From Polaribacter aquimarinus (GTDB lineage: Bacteria; Bacteroidota; Bacteroidia; Flavobacteriales; Flavobacteriaceae), in contig NZ_QFFG01000005.1 in NCBI RefSeq assembly GCF_003129485.1, forward strand, positions 62,001-126,000: a stretch of DNA of 64,000 nt, in the 5' to 3' direction. Below the pieces are notes generated by a model that was not told the origin of the DNA, made no database searches, and saw only the letters and a list, made by a program, of their open reading frames with translations. Both the position numbers and the translations under genes were made by a program. Below, piece after piece: positions 1-9,568 of this stretch. Every line of letters starts with the position of its first letter. Position 1 is the first letter of the stretch.

Positions 1-2917
1 ATTCTTCTTGTCTAATTCTAATATTTATTACACCATTTTTAGGTGTATATCTAAAAGCATTGGATATCAAATTATAAAAAACACGTTCTAATTTGTAGCG
101 ATCGTAATAAACCAGTATTTTATCATTAGTTGTATGAAAGTTATATTCATATTCTCCATCTTTGGCATACTCAGAAAAGGATAAATAAATTTCTTTTAAA
201 AACTTAACAATATTTCCTTCAGCTGTTTCAAGCTTAAAAAGGTTTTTTTCTAGTTTTCTAAAATCCATTAAACGATTTATAAGTTGTAGCAGATGGTTGG
301 CATTATTGTCTACAACTAAAAGTTTTTTGTAAACTTTACTGCTACCCTTATATTCCTTTAAAATTTGTTGTAAAGGACCCAATATTAGGGTAAGGGGTGT
401 CCTGAATTCATGGGAAATATTTGTAAAGAACTCAAGTTTAGCTTTGTTTGCTTCTTCTATCTTTTCGTTTTCTATATATTCTAAATCGAGCTTGTGTTTA
501 AGCGATGATTTTGCTTTTTGAATTTTAAATAAAAGGTATAGAGCTATTATTATTGCGAGTCCATAAATTGTAAAAGCCCACCAACTTCTCCAAGGGGCAG
601 GTTCAACAATAATTTTTAAACTTGTAGGGGTATTGTTCCATAAACCGTTGTTATTAGCTCCTTTAACTTCAAAAATAAATTCGCCTGGGTTTTGAATTGT
701 ATAAGAAGCGGTGTTTTTGGTAGTATAAATCCAATCTTTTTCTAATCCTTTTAATCTATATTGGTATGCATTATTTTTTTGGTTTATATAATTTGGTATA
801 GCAAAATGTAAGGTGAAATTACCTTGTTTATGAGATAGGTTTAATGAATTTGTGTATTCAATTGTTTGGTTTAATATTCCTAAAGTTGAGTTAATCTCTA
901 AGGGTTTGTTTTTTATTTTAAAATCTGTAATTAAGACTTGAGGAGAGTAATTATTTACGGTAAAAAACTTTGTATTAAAAGAGGTCAAACCATTTGGCCC
1001 TCCAAAGTAGAACAATGATGAGTTTATTTTTATACTAGCATTATCATTAAATTCATTACTTACCAATCCGTCTTTTACATTGTAAATAATTGTTTTCTTA
1101 GATTTTAGGTTATGCTTTACAATTCCTTGGTTAGTACTAATCCATAAATTATTGTCATTGTCTTCAAGTATACTATGAATAGATGTTACTGTTTCTTTTT
1201 GTGTTTTTAATGGTGTTTTAATAAATGATTTTCCATTAAATTTAAAAAGGCCTTTTGCTTTTGAGCCAACCCAAATAGTTTGGTTAGCATCTTCAAAAAT
1301 TGATGTTATATCTTCACCAGATTCTATTTCAGAATTGTAAAAATACCTAGAAATATTACCAGATGGGGCTATTTTACTTAACCCTTTTTGTGATCCCACC
1401 CAAATATTTTCTTGACTATCTATTGCAATAGTTCTAATCAAGTCATCTGTTATTGTGTTTAAATCTTTAGTGCTTTTAGTATAGATTTTAAAACTCTTAT
1501 TTATATCATTAAAACATATCAAACCCTTGCCAAAGGTACCAATCCAAATATTGTTTTGGTTTTTTTTAATAGAATACACACCAGTATTCTTTAAATATTT
1601 TTTTAATTCAAAAGGTATAGAGCTATTACGAAATAAGTTCTTTTTTATATCAAAAACATTAATTCCAGAATTTAAAGTACCAATCCAAAGTCGATTGTTA
1701 TCAACTAATAAAGATTTTATATTCTCATCTGAAAGTGCTTTGTAATTATCATTGTTAATATATGAAATTGAATTGTTTATTCTGTCTAAAATATTTAATC
1801 CTTTGCCTTCTGTTCCAATGAAAAGTAATTTGTTTTTGTAGTTCTCTATAGAACTAACAACATTATAACTAAGACTATTTTTAGAACGGTTAGTAGTAAG
1901 ATTTTTAAAATTAATATTTGAGTTGTCCCATAGATTTATGCCTCCGTAATAGGTGCCAATCCAAATAGAACCTTTTTTATCTTTAAATAATGATTTTACA
2001 GAGTTTTTGCTTAAACTTTTAAAGTCATTTATTTTATTTTTTAAATTTATAATAGTATTGGTAGTGTCATAAATAAAAAGACCATCATAAGTTCCAATCC
2101 AAAGATTGTTTTGGTTGTCAAAGCATAGTTTTCTTACATTTTTATGGATATTTTCTTTTTCTATGAAGTAGCTAGTACTTCCGTTCTTAATATTTAAATT
2201 TAAAACACCATCACCATTTGTAGCTATTAATAAATTATTATCTTTTTGAAGGATATCTTGTACAGGAAATTTAATGGCTTTGTAATTTAAAAATTCAAAA
2301 TGTAATTTGTTTCTAGATACCAGTTTACTGAGACCATTATTAGTACCTATAAATATTTCTGACGTATCAGTTTCTATAATAGACAATATGTGGTTTCCGC
2401 TTAAGCTTTTTTCGTTTGAAGCATTATGGTAAATGTTTGTAAATTGATTCGTATTCCGATTAAAAATAGAAAGTCCATCTGAGGTTCCTATCCAAATTTC
2501 ACCGTTTTTCATTTCTTTAATACACCATATGGTATTGTTGCTTAATGAGGTGTTTTCTTTTTTATGAAAATAATTTACGAAAGTATTGGTTTTGGGGTCA
2601 AACTTATTTAAGCCGTTGTATGTGCCTAGCCATAGAAAACCTTTTTTATCTTCGGTTATTGATAAAATATCATTATTGCTAATAGAGTTTTTATCATCAG
2701 TGTTTCTATAAATGGTAAAAGTATTTCCATCATATTTATTTAAACCATCTCTAGTTCCAAACCAAACCTGACCAAAACTATCTTGTTGAATTGCAATTAC
2801 AGAGCTTTGAGAAAGTCCTTCTGAAGTAGATATACGTTTAAGAGGGTATTCTTTTAATTGCGAGAATCCAAAATAAGAAAGAAATAAGATTGAAAAAAAA
2901 AATATTTTTTTAAACAT
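1..2917 (-). CDS. Hybrid two-component system sensor (HTCS), C-terminus beyond window
   Basis: About 971 residues are visible, starting at ATG 2917-2915 with a signal peptide (residues 1-19, ending GFSQ). Many two-component-regulator propeller repeats follow (pattern IWVGT/VWFGTRDGLN, about residues 20-690), then a Y_Y_Y-type domain, one transmembrane helix near residue 780, and a HisKA domain with SHEFRTPLT, whose phospho-acceptor His is about residue 836. The start of the HATPase domain reaches the left edge. In this family a receiver and an AraC-type DNA-binding domain usually follow; they would lie outside the window. HTCS proteins sense periplasmic oligosaccharides and control PULs. It is divergent from the alginate locus, so it may regulate that locus or another PUL to the left. 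Confidence 0.9.
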   Translation of the reverse strand, partial: MFKKIFFFSILFLSYFGFSQLKEYPLKRISTSEGLSQSSVIAIQQDSFGQVWFGTRDGLNKYDGNTFTIYRNTDDKNSISNNDILSITEDKKGFLWLGTYNGLNKFDPKTNTFVNYFHKKENTSLSNNTIWCIKEMKNGEIWIGTSDGLSIFNRNTNQFTNIYHNASNEKSLSGNHILSIIETDTSEIFIGTNNGLSKLVSRNKLHFEFLNYKAIKFPVQDILQKDNNLLIATNGDGVLNLNIKNGSTSYFIEKENIHKNVRKLCFDNQNNLWIGTYDGLFIYDTTNTIINLKNKINDFKSLSKNSVKSLFKDKKGSIWIGTYYGGINLWDNSNINFKNLTTNRSKNSLSYNVVSSIENYKNKLLFIGTEGKGLNILDRINNSISYINNDNYKALSDENIKSLLVDNNRLWIGTLNSGINVFDIKKNLFRNSSIPFELKKYLKNTGVYSIKKNQNNIWIGTFGKGLICFNDINKSFKIYTKSTKDLNTITDDLIRTIAIDSQENIWVGSQKGLSKIAPSGNISRYFYNSEIESGEDITSIFEDANQTIWVGSKAKGLFKFNGKSFIKTPLKTQKETVTSIHSILEDNDNNLWISTNQGIVKHNLKSKKTIIYNVKDGLVSNEFNDNASIKINSSLFYFGGPNGLTSFNTKFFTVNNYSPQVLITDFKIKNKPLEINSTLGILNQTIEYTNSLNLSHKQGNFTLHFAIPNYINQKNNAYQYRLKGLEKDWIYTTKNTASYTIQNPGEFIFEVKGANNNGLWNNTPTSLKIIVEPAPWRSWWAFTIYGLAIIIALYLLFKIQKAKSSLKHKLDLEYIENEKIEEANKAKLEFFTNISHEFRTPLTLILGPLQQILKEYKGSSKVYKKLLVVDNNANHLLQLINRLMDFRKLEKNLFKLETAEGNIVKFLKEIYLSFSEYAKDGEYEYNFHTTNDKILVYYDRYKLERVFYNLISNAFRYTPKNGVINIRIRQEE

Positions 2918-2945
2918 ATTCAAATAAATAAAAAAATGTTTTATG

Positions 2946-2953
2946 CAAAATTA
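2946..2953 (-). promoter_or_regulatory. Candidate -7 promoter element for the HTCS gene
   Basis: On the minus strand the sequence reads TAATTTTG followed by C, a match to the Bacteroidota TAnnTTTG element, about 28 nt before the HTCS start. No clear TTTG -33 element lies at the expected distance. The rest of 2918-3134 is AT-rich and shows no gene. Confidence 0.35.
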
Positions 2954-3134
2954 TACAATAATATATGATGAACATTTTGAGTAAATATATACTTTTTAGG
3001 GATAAAAAAAATTCATAAGAAGTATATTTTAGTACAATTGTATAAAATTAAGAATTGAGTATGTTTATAATTTTAGCCGATGTATATTTTTAAGTCTATT
3101 TTGGTTTATAATTTTTGTTCATAGTTTTTTTAAC

Positions 3135-3184
3135 TTGATTTAAAATTTTTAACGTATATTTGGTAAACCAAACTGGTAAACCAA
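3135..3184 (+). promoter_or_regulatory. PUL promoter A with two operator palindromes
   Basis: A TTG (-33) lies at 3135-3137 and TATATTTG (-7) at 3155-3162, with a 17-nt spacer. The palindrome TTGGTAAACCAA occupies 3160-3171 and CTGGTAAACCAA 3173-3184, so the units repeat every 13 bp. The TTTG of the -7 box is the left edge of the first operator, so a bound repressor would block RNA polymerase. It drives the operon that starts at 3193. The same arrangement recurs at 14703, 17464 and 21599. Confidence 0.8.
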
Positions 3185-3192
3185 TTTTAAAA

Positions 3193-4260
3193 ATGAGAAA
3201 CTATATTTTATTTTGTTTATTTTTAATTTCTCAAACGGCATTAAATCAGGTAGTTTTAAATGCCGATGGTAAAACAAATACGTACGATTTAATTAACTCT
3301 GTTTTGGCATCAGCAAATAGAAATGTTATAGAAGTACCCGATTGTAATCATAGTAGTTTTGGGAAACATATTACTCAAATTTTCGATGCTGAACTAAATA
3401 AATATGTATTTCAGTTTCATATTCATGTAACTCCAGATAACGATCGTTGTCAAAAATTTGATAGGCAGAGAAATGAAATAAAAACATACAGTGGTTCTCC
3501 AGAAAATGTAATCGCAAGATATAATGAGACTGTAGAATACAAATGGAAATTTAGAATTAGTGATGATTTTAAGACCTCATCAAGTTTTACTCATATTCAT
3601 CAGATAAAATCGGTTGGAGGTCCTTATGCTTCAATACCTATGATATCTTTAACCTTAAGAAAATCAAGCCCCGATAGATTAGAGTTAAGATATACATCTA
3701 CAACAAATCAGAGTACTTTAAAAACTGCGAATTTAAACCTATTTAGAGGAACATGGGTAGAAGTTAAAGAGGTGATTGAATATGGAAATAATGGTAGTTA
3801 TCAAATTGAAATTAAAAAGAATGCAACCAAAGAAGTTTTATTTAGCTATAAAAGCAATTCAATTGATACTTGGCAAGATGGAGCTGAATTTGCAAGACCA
3901 AAATGGGGAATTTATAGAAGTTTAAACAATCAGCAAGATTTAAAAGATGAAATTGTTAAATATTCTGATTTTAGCATCGAAGAGATTACAGGTTCTTTAT
4001 CTGTTGATTATTTAAAAGCAAAAGCAGCAAATATTTTACTTTTTCCTAACCCAGCATCAAAAGAAGTTGAGTTTAAAAATGCCAATTCAGGAAATTACAA
4101 TTCTATAGAATTGTATGATTTTTCTGGTAGAAAAGTAAATATTAAAAAAAGAATTCAAAAAAATAAACTAGATATTTCTGGTTTTTCTAAAGGATTATAT
4201 TTTATGGTATTTAAAAAAGATACCGTAACTACTAAGATTTTAAAGTGTTATATAAAATGA
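3193..4260 (+). CDS. Putative secreted polysaccharide lyase with T9SS sorting domain
   Basis: 355 residues from ATG 3193. An in-frame TTG at 3160 would translate the operator palindromes and is not a credible start. Residues 1-19 form a signal peptide. The middle (about 20-270) looks like a jelly-roll (concanavalin-like) fold: RQRNEIK near residue 91 and HIHQIK near residue 136 are spaced like the Arg/Glu and Gln-x-His catalytic regions of jelly-roll lyases (PL7, PL20, heparin-lyase-I-like). The final 75 residues form a T9SS type A sorting domain (FPNPASKEV, then GLYFMVF). It is the first gene of the operator-controlled lyase operon and overlaps the next gene by 4 nt (ATGA). The lyase role is inferred and the family is unsure; it could also be only a binding protein. 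Confidence 0.6.
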   Translation: MRNYILFCLFLISQTALNQVVLNADGKTNTYDLINSVLASANRNVIEVPDCNHSSFGKHITQIFDAELNKYVFQFHIHVTPDNDRCQKFDRQRNEIKTYSGSPENVIARYNETVEYKWKFRISDDFKTSSSFTHIHQIKSVGGPYASIPMISLTLRKSSPDRLELRYTSTTNQSTLKTANLNLFRGTWVEVKEVIEYGNNGSYQIEIKKNATKEVLFSYKSNSIDTWQDGAEFARPKWGIYRSLNNQQDLKDEIVKYSDFSIEEITGSLSVDYLKAKAANILLFPNPASKEVEFKNANSGNYNSIELYDFSGRKVNIKKRIQKNKLDISGFSKGLYFMVFKKDTVTTKILKCYIK

Positions 4261-5177
4261 TTTTTAGAAAAACGGTTTTTTTAGTATTTGTTTTACATTT
4301 TTTTCTGTTTAGTTCTTGTTCTTCTAAAAATGAAATAGAAGAAGAAATTGTCGAAGAAGATTCTTTAGATGAGATAGACAATCCTGAAAACACAATAATA
4401 TATGCCGATATTGATTTTTCTAATTGGAAAGTTACTTTGCCAGTAGATGAAAACAATAATGGTAGTCCGGATGAATACAGACCTTCAGATTTAATTAATG
4501 GAGGTTATAGAGCATTAAAAGCTGTTCAGCCTTTTATGTACGATGAAATTTCTGATTCATCAATTGTGTTTTATACCTTTCCAAGCCAATCTACGGCAAA
4601 TAGTTCCTATTCTAGAACAGAGTTAAGAGAATTGATAGTGCCTTCTAATTCTAAGATAAACTGGACTCTAGAGACAGGTGGTACCATGAAAGGTAAGTTA
4701 AAGATGATGGAGATTTCTAAAGATAATTCCTCGAGTAGAGAATACCATAGAACAATAGTGATGCAAATTCATGGCATTTTATCTATTACTGATAAAAATA
4801 GATTAGGAGTAAGTTCCAATAATGGTCCTCCATTAATAAAGATGACCTGGATAGATGGGGATTTATGGGTGTATAAAAAATCTTTGGTAAATGAAAACAC
4901 AACCGGAGACGATTTGTTAGATGTGAGTAATGCTACCTGGAAAGACGAAAAATATAATATGGGAACAGTTGGTTTTGACGAATTCGAATTTAGAATAACT
5001 GCATCTAAAGGAAAAATAGAATTACAGTTAAATAATAATACACCGTATATATTTGAAGATATTAGTTTGGCAAAATGGCCCTTCGAAAACTACTTTAAAG
5101 CGGGTAATTATTTAAGTACTACACAATCTGGAGCTTTTTCTAGATTAAAATATTATAATTTAAAAGTAACACATTAA
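4257..5177 (+). CDS. Alginate lyase, PL7 family, lipoprotein
   Basis: 306 residues from ATG 4257, which overlaps the preceding stop codon; an upstream TTG at 4245 is less likely. The lipobox ends at Cys21 (LFSSC), followed by an acidic linker, so the protein is probably surface-exposed. The three PL7 signatures are present in order: RTELRE (about residues 120-125), QIH (170-172) and YFKAGNY near residue 279. PL7 enzymes cleave alginate by beta-elimination, and QIH rather than QVH often goes with activity on guluronate-containing blocks. It is the second gene of the operon from promoter A. Subfamily and endo/exo mode cannot be read from sequence alone. Confidence 0.9.
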   Translation: MIFRKTVFLVFVLHFFLFSSCSSKNEIEEEIVEEDSLDEIDNPENTIIYADIDFSNWKVTLPVDENNNGSPDEYRPSDLINGGYRALKAVQPFMYDEISDSSIVFYTFPSQSTANSSYSRTELRELIVPSNSKINWTLETGGTMKGKLKMMEISKDNSSSREYHRTIVMQIHGILSITDKNRLGVSSNNGPPLIKMTWIDGDLWVYKKSLVNENTTGDDLLDVSNATWKDEKYNMGTVGFDEFEFRITASKGKIELQLNNNTPYIFEDISLAKWPFENYFKAGNYLSTTQSGAFSRLKYYNLKVTH

Positions 5178-5191
5178 ATAGAGATCATTTC

Positions 5192-7495
5192 ATGAAACAA
5201 ACATTCTTAATTATAAGTTTATTTTTACTACTTCTTTCCTGTGATAATAAAACTTCAAATAACATTTTAGTAAGTAATAATACAGAATTACAAGAAGCTA
5301 TAGAAAAAGCAAAACCAGGAAATGAAATTGTGCTTAAAAACGGTGTTTGGAAAGATGTAGAAATTAAGTTTATAGGTGAAGGAACCAAACAAAATCCAAT
5401 AAAACTAAGTGCAGAAACTGCTAGTAAAGTTTTTATTGAAGGGGTATCTAGTTTAGAAATAAGTGGAAATTATCTAGAAGTAAGTGGTTTGTTTTTTAGA
5501 AATGGACATTCGCCCAAAACAAATGTAATTGCTTTCAGAACTAGTAAAAGTAAAGTTGCTAATCATAGTAAAGTTACCAATTGTGTTATTTTAGATTATA
5601 ATAATTTAGAAAGAGATCAAGATAATCTATGGGTGCAGTTTTATGGAAAACACAATACTTTAGAGAATTGTTATATCGCTGGAAAAACAAATGGAGGTCC
5701 AACAGTTAGAGTAGATTTAAAAGGAAATCAAAGCATTAGAAATTATCATAAAATCATTAATAATCACTTTGGTCCAAGACCAAGAAAAGGTGGTGCAAGA
5801 GGAGAAACGATTCAGTTAGGAAGTAGCTTTACATCAATGTCTCCAAGCAATACTTTAATTGCAAATAATTTGTTTGAAGAATGTAATGGTGAAGTAGAAA
5901 TCATCTCAAGTAAAACCAATTTTAACATCATTAAAAATAATGTGTTTTACAGAAGTGAAGGTTCTGTAGTTACAAGACACGGAAATTATGTAAAGGTTGA
6001 TGGAAACTATTTTATTGGTGATGGGGTTAATGATCAATATGGAGGAATCAGAATTATAAATACAGGTCATTGGGTTACTAATAATCTATTTTATAAAATA
6101 AAAGGAAAGAACTTTAGAAGTCCAATCGCAATTATGAACGGAATTCCGAAATCTCCATTAAATAGATACAATCAAGTAACAGATGTAGTTGTGGCTTATA
6201 ATACGTTTGTAGATTCAGACTCGCCTTTTCAATTTGGAGTTGGACAAAATTTAGCACAAAAAGATGTGTTGCCAAAATCTGAAATTAGATCTGCAAGGCC
6301 TTTAAGAACTGAAGTTGTAAATAATGTAATTTATAATTCTAAAGGTGATGCAAACCCAATTATAGAACACGATAAAGCAGACGGAGTTACCTTTAAAAGC
6401 AACGTAATAGATAATAATGGTGTAGCGTTTTCAAAAAGAGTTGGACTCATTTCAAAAGAATTAACACTTACAGATATAGGTTCAAATATTGCTGTGCCAA
6501 TTGCTGGTTTTGACGATGTAGAACCATATAATGGTTTCGATTTTGAAACCATTACTGAAGATTTAATTGGGAAATCCAGAAGTAAATCCAATCAAATTGG
6601 GGCATTGCTAAATTCAGAAAACATCAAATTGAATTTGTTAGATAAAACTAAATATGGTGCAGATTGGTATTCTAATGAAGTTGAAGAAAAGGAAGGGGAA
6701 ATTCATTTTGTAAATAAAGCTGATGAATTTGTAACAAAACTTCAACAAGCCAAAAGTGGAGATTTTATTAGTTTAAATGATGGAACTTATCTAGTTCCAA
6801 AATCTTTAGCGATTAACAAATCCATCACAATTCAATCCAAAGGAAAAGCTGAAATAATTTTTAATGGTGAAAAAGACACTCCATTATTTTCATTACAACC
6901 TTATGGAAAATTAACATTGAGAAATATCAAGTTAAAAGGAAATAACAACAATTATGCTTTTTCAACTCTAAAAAAGAATATGTCTAATCACTTCGGATTA
7001 GAAGTTATAGATTCTGAAATCAGCCATTTTAATTATGCTTTAAGAGTCTATAAACAAGCATTTTCTGAAGAAATAATATTTAAAAACTCTTCTATTTTAA
7101 ATTGTGAAAACGGATTAGAATTATCAGAAGAAACCAATGATAGAGGAGATTATAACACAGAATATTTAACCATAGATAGTTGCACTTTTAATTCTGTAAA
7201 ACAAAACGTAGTAGATTATTACAGAGGAGGTTATGATGAGTCTACAATTGGTGGAAACCTATTAGTAACTAATTCTACATTTACAAATTGTGGTGCCAAA
7301 GAAAAGAATAAAATGTTGTTAAATCACAGAGGTATTGTGAATGTGAATATTAATAACAATACTTTTAAAAATAATAAAGTTCAGTTTGTATCTATTTTAT
7401 GGGGCGCAAAAAATAATGTTGAATCAAGCAATACTCTGATGAACTCAGGAAAGATAAAAACTGAGGAGAATTTGAAACAAAAATTAATGTATTAA
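5192..7495 (+). CDS. Alginate lyase, PL6 family, two-domain lipoprotein (AlyGC-like)
   Basis: 767 residues with a lipobox at Cys17 (LLLLSC). Two right-handed parallel beta-helix domains are suggested: an N-terminal catalytic PL6 (chondroitinase B-like) domain at about 25-480 and a second helix at about 500-760. The length fits the two-domain, AlyGC type of PL6. The catalytic pair is visible as K241 (in SSKTN) and R262 (in TRHGN), 21 residues apart, the same spacing as Lys220/Arg241 reported for AlyGC. The role is cleavage of guluronate-containing alginate or oligomers at the cell surface or in the periplasm. It lies 14 nt after the PL7 gene and 11 nt before kdgK, in the same operon. Confidence 0.92.
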   Translation: MKQTFLIISLFLLLLSCDNKTSNNILVSNNTELQEAIEKAKPGNEIVLKNGVWKDVEIKFIGEGTKQNPIKLSAETASKVFIEGVSSLEISGNYLEVSGLFFRNGHSPKTNVIAFRTSKSKVANHSKVTNCVILDYNNLERDQDNLWVQFYGKHNTLENCYIAGKTNGGPTVRVDLKGNQSIRNYHKIINNHFGPRPRKGGARGETIQLGSSFTSMSPSNTLIANNLFEECNGEVEIISSKTNFNIIKNNVFYRSEGSVVTRHGNYVKVDGNYFIGDGVNDQYGGIRIINTGHWVTNNLFYKIKGKNFRSPIAIMNGIPKSPLNRYNQVTDVVVAYNTFVDSDSPFQFGVGQNLAQKDVLPKSEIRSARPLRTEVVNNVIYNSKGDANPIIEHDKADGVTFKSNVIDNNGVAFSKRVGLISKELTLTDIGSNIAVPIAGFDDVEPYNGFDFETITEDLIGKSRSKSNQIGALLNSENIKLNLLDKTKYGADWYSNEVEEKEGEIHFVNKADEFVTKLQQAKSGDFISLNDGTYLVPKSLAINKSITIQSKGKAEIIFNGEKDTPLFSLQPYGKLTLRNIKLKGNNNNYAFSTLKKNMSNHFGLEVIDSEISHFNYALRVYKQAFSEEIIFKNSSILNCENGLELSEETNDRGDYNTEYLTIDSCTFNSVKQNVVDYYRGGYDESTIGGNLLVTNSTFTNCGAKEKNKMLLNHRGIVNVNINNNTFKNNKVQFVSILWGAKNNVESSNTLMNSGKIKTEENLKQKLMY

Positions 7496-7506
7496 TAAGA
7501 AAAGTG

Positions 7507-8508
7507 ATGCCTAAAAAATTAATAACATTTGGAGAAGTGATGATGCGTTTATCGCCTCCAGGATATGAGAAATTTTCCCAAGCATCTTCACTAGAATTGG
7601 TGTATGGTGGTGGTGAAGCAAATGTTGCTATTTCTTGTGCCTATTTGGGTATGAAAGCTGCACACGTAACTCGTTTTCCAGACAATACGCTTGGTAAAGC
7701 TGCTACACAATTTCTAAGAAGACATTGGTTAAGTACTGAGCATGTTGTTTATGGAGATAGCATGATGGGAAAATATTTTTTAGAAAAAGGTGCTGTACAT
7801 AGACCTAGCGAAGTTATTTATGAGCGCGAAGGATCTGCTTTTTCTATGATAGAACCTTCAATGATCAACTGGGAAGATGTTCTTAAAGATGCAGATTGGT
7901 TTCATTGGACAGGGATTACTCCTGCAATTTCTGATGGAGCTGCACAATGTTGTTTAGATGCTATTAAGACTGCAAATAAATTAGGGATTACTGTTTCTGG
8001 GGATATCAATTCGAGAGATAATATGTGGAAATATGGCAAAACTATGCAAGAAGTTATTCCTGATTTGGTAGAACATTCTGATGTTGTAATTACTAGTAGT
8101 CGTGGAATTCGAGAAATGTTTGATATTGGAAAAATTGAAGATAGTTTTAAATCTTTAGCCAAACAATTAATTGAAGTTTATCCTAAGATTAAAAAAGTTG
8201 TCAAAAAGACAAGAAGAACTTTAAGTGCTTCTCATCACCAAATTCAAGGTAAAATATATAATGGTAAAGAATATATTAAAAGTGATATGTTAAACATTAC
8301 CCATATTATTGATAGAGTTGGTACTGGTGATGCCTTTGCAGCAGGTTTAATTTACGGTTTACTACATTATAAAGATGAAGAAGCAATTGAATTTGCATCT
8401 GCCGCGTGCGCATTAAAACACACGATTCCTGGTGATGTAAATATGGTTTCTTTAGAAAATGTAGAAAGTTTAATGCAAGGAGATACATCTGGTGCTATAA
8501 AAAGATAG
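7507..8508 (+). CDS. kdgK: 2-keto-3-deoxygluconate kinase (PfkB family)
   Basis: 333 residues from ATG 7507, which directly follows a GTG at 7504. PfkB fold: a GGGEANVA motif near residue 36 for sugar binding and the C-terminal anion-hole/catalytic motif GTGDAF with Asp275. It phosphorylates KDG, made from alginate DEH, to KDPG in the cytoplasm. Its place inside the lyase operon supports KDG rather than fructose or ribose as substrate. The next pathway enzyme, KDPG aldolase, is not encoded in this window. Confidence is high for the family and good for the substrate. Confidence 0.9.
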   Translation: MPKKLITFGEVMMRLSPPGYEKFSQASSLELVYGGGEANVAISCAYLGMKAAHVTRFPDNTLGKAATQFLRRHWLSTEHVVYGDSMMGKYFLEKGAVHRPSEVIYEREGSAFSMIEPSMINWEDVLKDADWFHWTGITPAISDGAAQCCLDAIKTANKLGITVSGDINSRDNMWKYGKTMQEVIPDLVEHSDVVITSSRGIREMFDIGKIEDSFKSLAKQLIEVYPKIKKVVKKTRRTLSASHHQIQGKIYNGKEYIKSDMLNITHIIDRVGTGDAFAAGLIYGLLHYKDEEAIEFASAACALKHTIPGDVNMVSLENVESLMQGDTSGAIKR

Positions 8509-8537
8509 TTCCTTTTATCACTTAAAATCTAAGAAAA

Positions 8538-9566
8538 ATGAATATTAAATTAACTAGCAAACTTTTTTTTATAGCTTGTTTTGCACTATTTTTAAATAGT
8601 TGTTCAAGTAAAAAAAGTGAAAAAACGACGAGTAAAGCTGCAAAAAAAGTTAAATCTCCAAGTGATGTAATTCCGTTTATGGACAAATGGAAAATCCTTT
8701 TAGGTGATGGAACAAAGTCTAATGATTTAGTTGGTTTTCAAAAAGAAGGTTTTTTTTATGTTCAAAATGATGGAAAAACGGATTGGGTTGTGTATAAAAC
8801 ACCTAATTCTGGAATAACCTCTAGAACATCAAGCAACACCAGAACTGAGTTAGGAGAAAAAAGACATTGGATTCCTGAAGAAGGAGGAAAATTAACAGGT
8901 ACTTTAAAAGTAATGCACGTTTCCACAACTGGTGATGCTACTAAAGCTTCTGCATATTCTGTGGTTGTTGGGCAAATTCATAGTGGAGCAGGTCACGAAA
9001 ATGAACCTCTAAAAATTTATTATAAAAAATTCCCAGGACATACAAAAGGCTCTGTTTTTTGGAATTATGAAATCAATACAAAAGGAGATAATATTGGAAG
9101 ATTTGACCATTCAAATGCAGTTTGGGGTCACGATTTTTCGATAGTTGGAGAAAGTGCAAAAGTATATCCAAAAGAACCCGAAGATGGTATTGCTTTAGGT
9201 GAAGAGTTTAGTTATGAAGTAAATGTGTATAAAGGAATTATGTATTTAACATTTGCCAGTAAAAATCATAAAACAGTAACTTTTACAAAAAGTTTGATAA
9301 AAACAGAATTTGGAACAAGAGCAGATGTGCCAGAACAAGTAAAAAGAACATATGCCAACAGAGAAAAAGGTGGTGGAGTTGAACGTGAAATTGCATATGC
9401 TGGCGAAATCAATTATTTCAAACAAGGTGCATACAATCAGGCTAATGTTAAAACAGGGTCTGAGATTTATGAAGGTGATATAGCAAAGCAATATGCAAAT
9501 GGAAGTTATGCAGAAGTTTGGTTTAAAGAAGCTACAGTTGGAGATGCTCAACCTCCAAAGAAATAA
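8538..9566 (+). CDS. Alginate lyase, PL7 family (subfamily 5-like), lipoprotein
   Basis: 342 residues with a lipobox at Cys22 (FLNSC). PL7 motifs in order: RTELGE (102-107), QIH (146-148) and YFKQGAYNQ near residue 293. Between the second and third motifs there are long loops rich in charged residues, as in the exolytic PL7_5 group (AlyA5-type); that subfamily is inferred from overall resemblance. A close paralogue lies at 12785. It probably trims oligo-alginates in the periplasm or at the surface. It sits between kdgK and the kinase/dehydrogenase fusion, whose start is 3 nt after this stop. Confidence 0.9.
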   Translation: MNIKLTSKLFFIACFALFLNSCSSKKSEKTTSKAAKKVKSPSDVIPFMDKWKILLGDGTKSNDLVGFQKEGFFYVQNDGKTDWVVYKTPNSGITSRTSSNTRTELGEKRHWIPEEGGKLTGTLKVMHVSTTGDATKASAYSVVVGQIHSGAGHENEPLKIYYKKFPGHTKGSVFWNYEINTKGDNIGRFDHSNAVWGHDFSIVGESAKVYPKEPEDGIALGEEFSYEVNVYKGIMYLTFASKNHKTVTFTKSLIKTEFGTRADVPEQVKRTYANREKGGGVEREIAYAGEINYFKQGAYNQANVKTGSEIYEGDIAKQYANGSYAEVWFKEATVGDAQPPKK

Positions 9567-9568
9567 AA

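Noticed and set aside
1527..1745. Plus-strand frame within the HTCS gene
   Set aside because: It is antisense to the propeller repeats of the HTCS and has no independent support.
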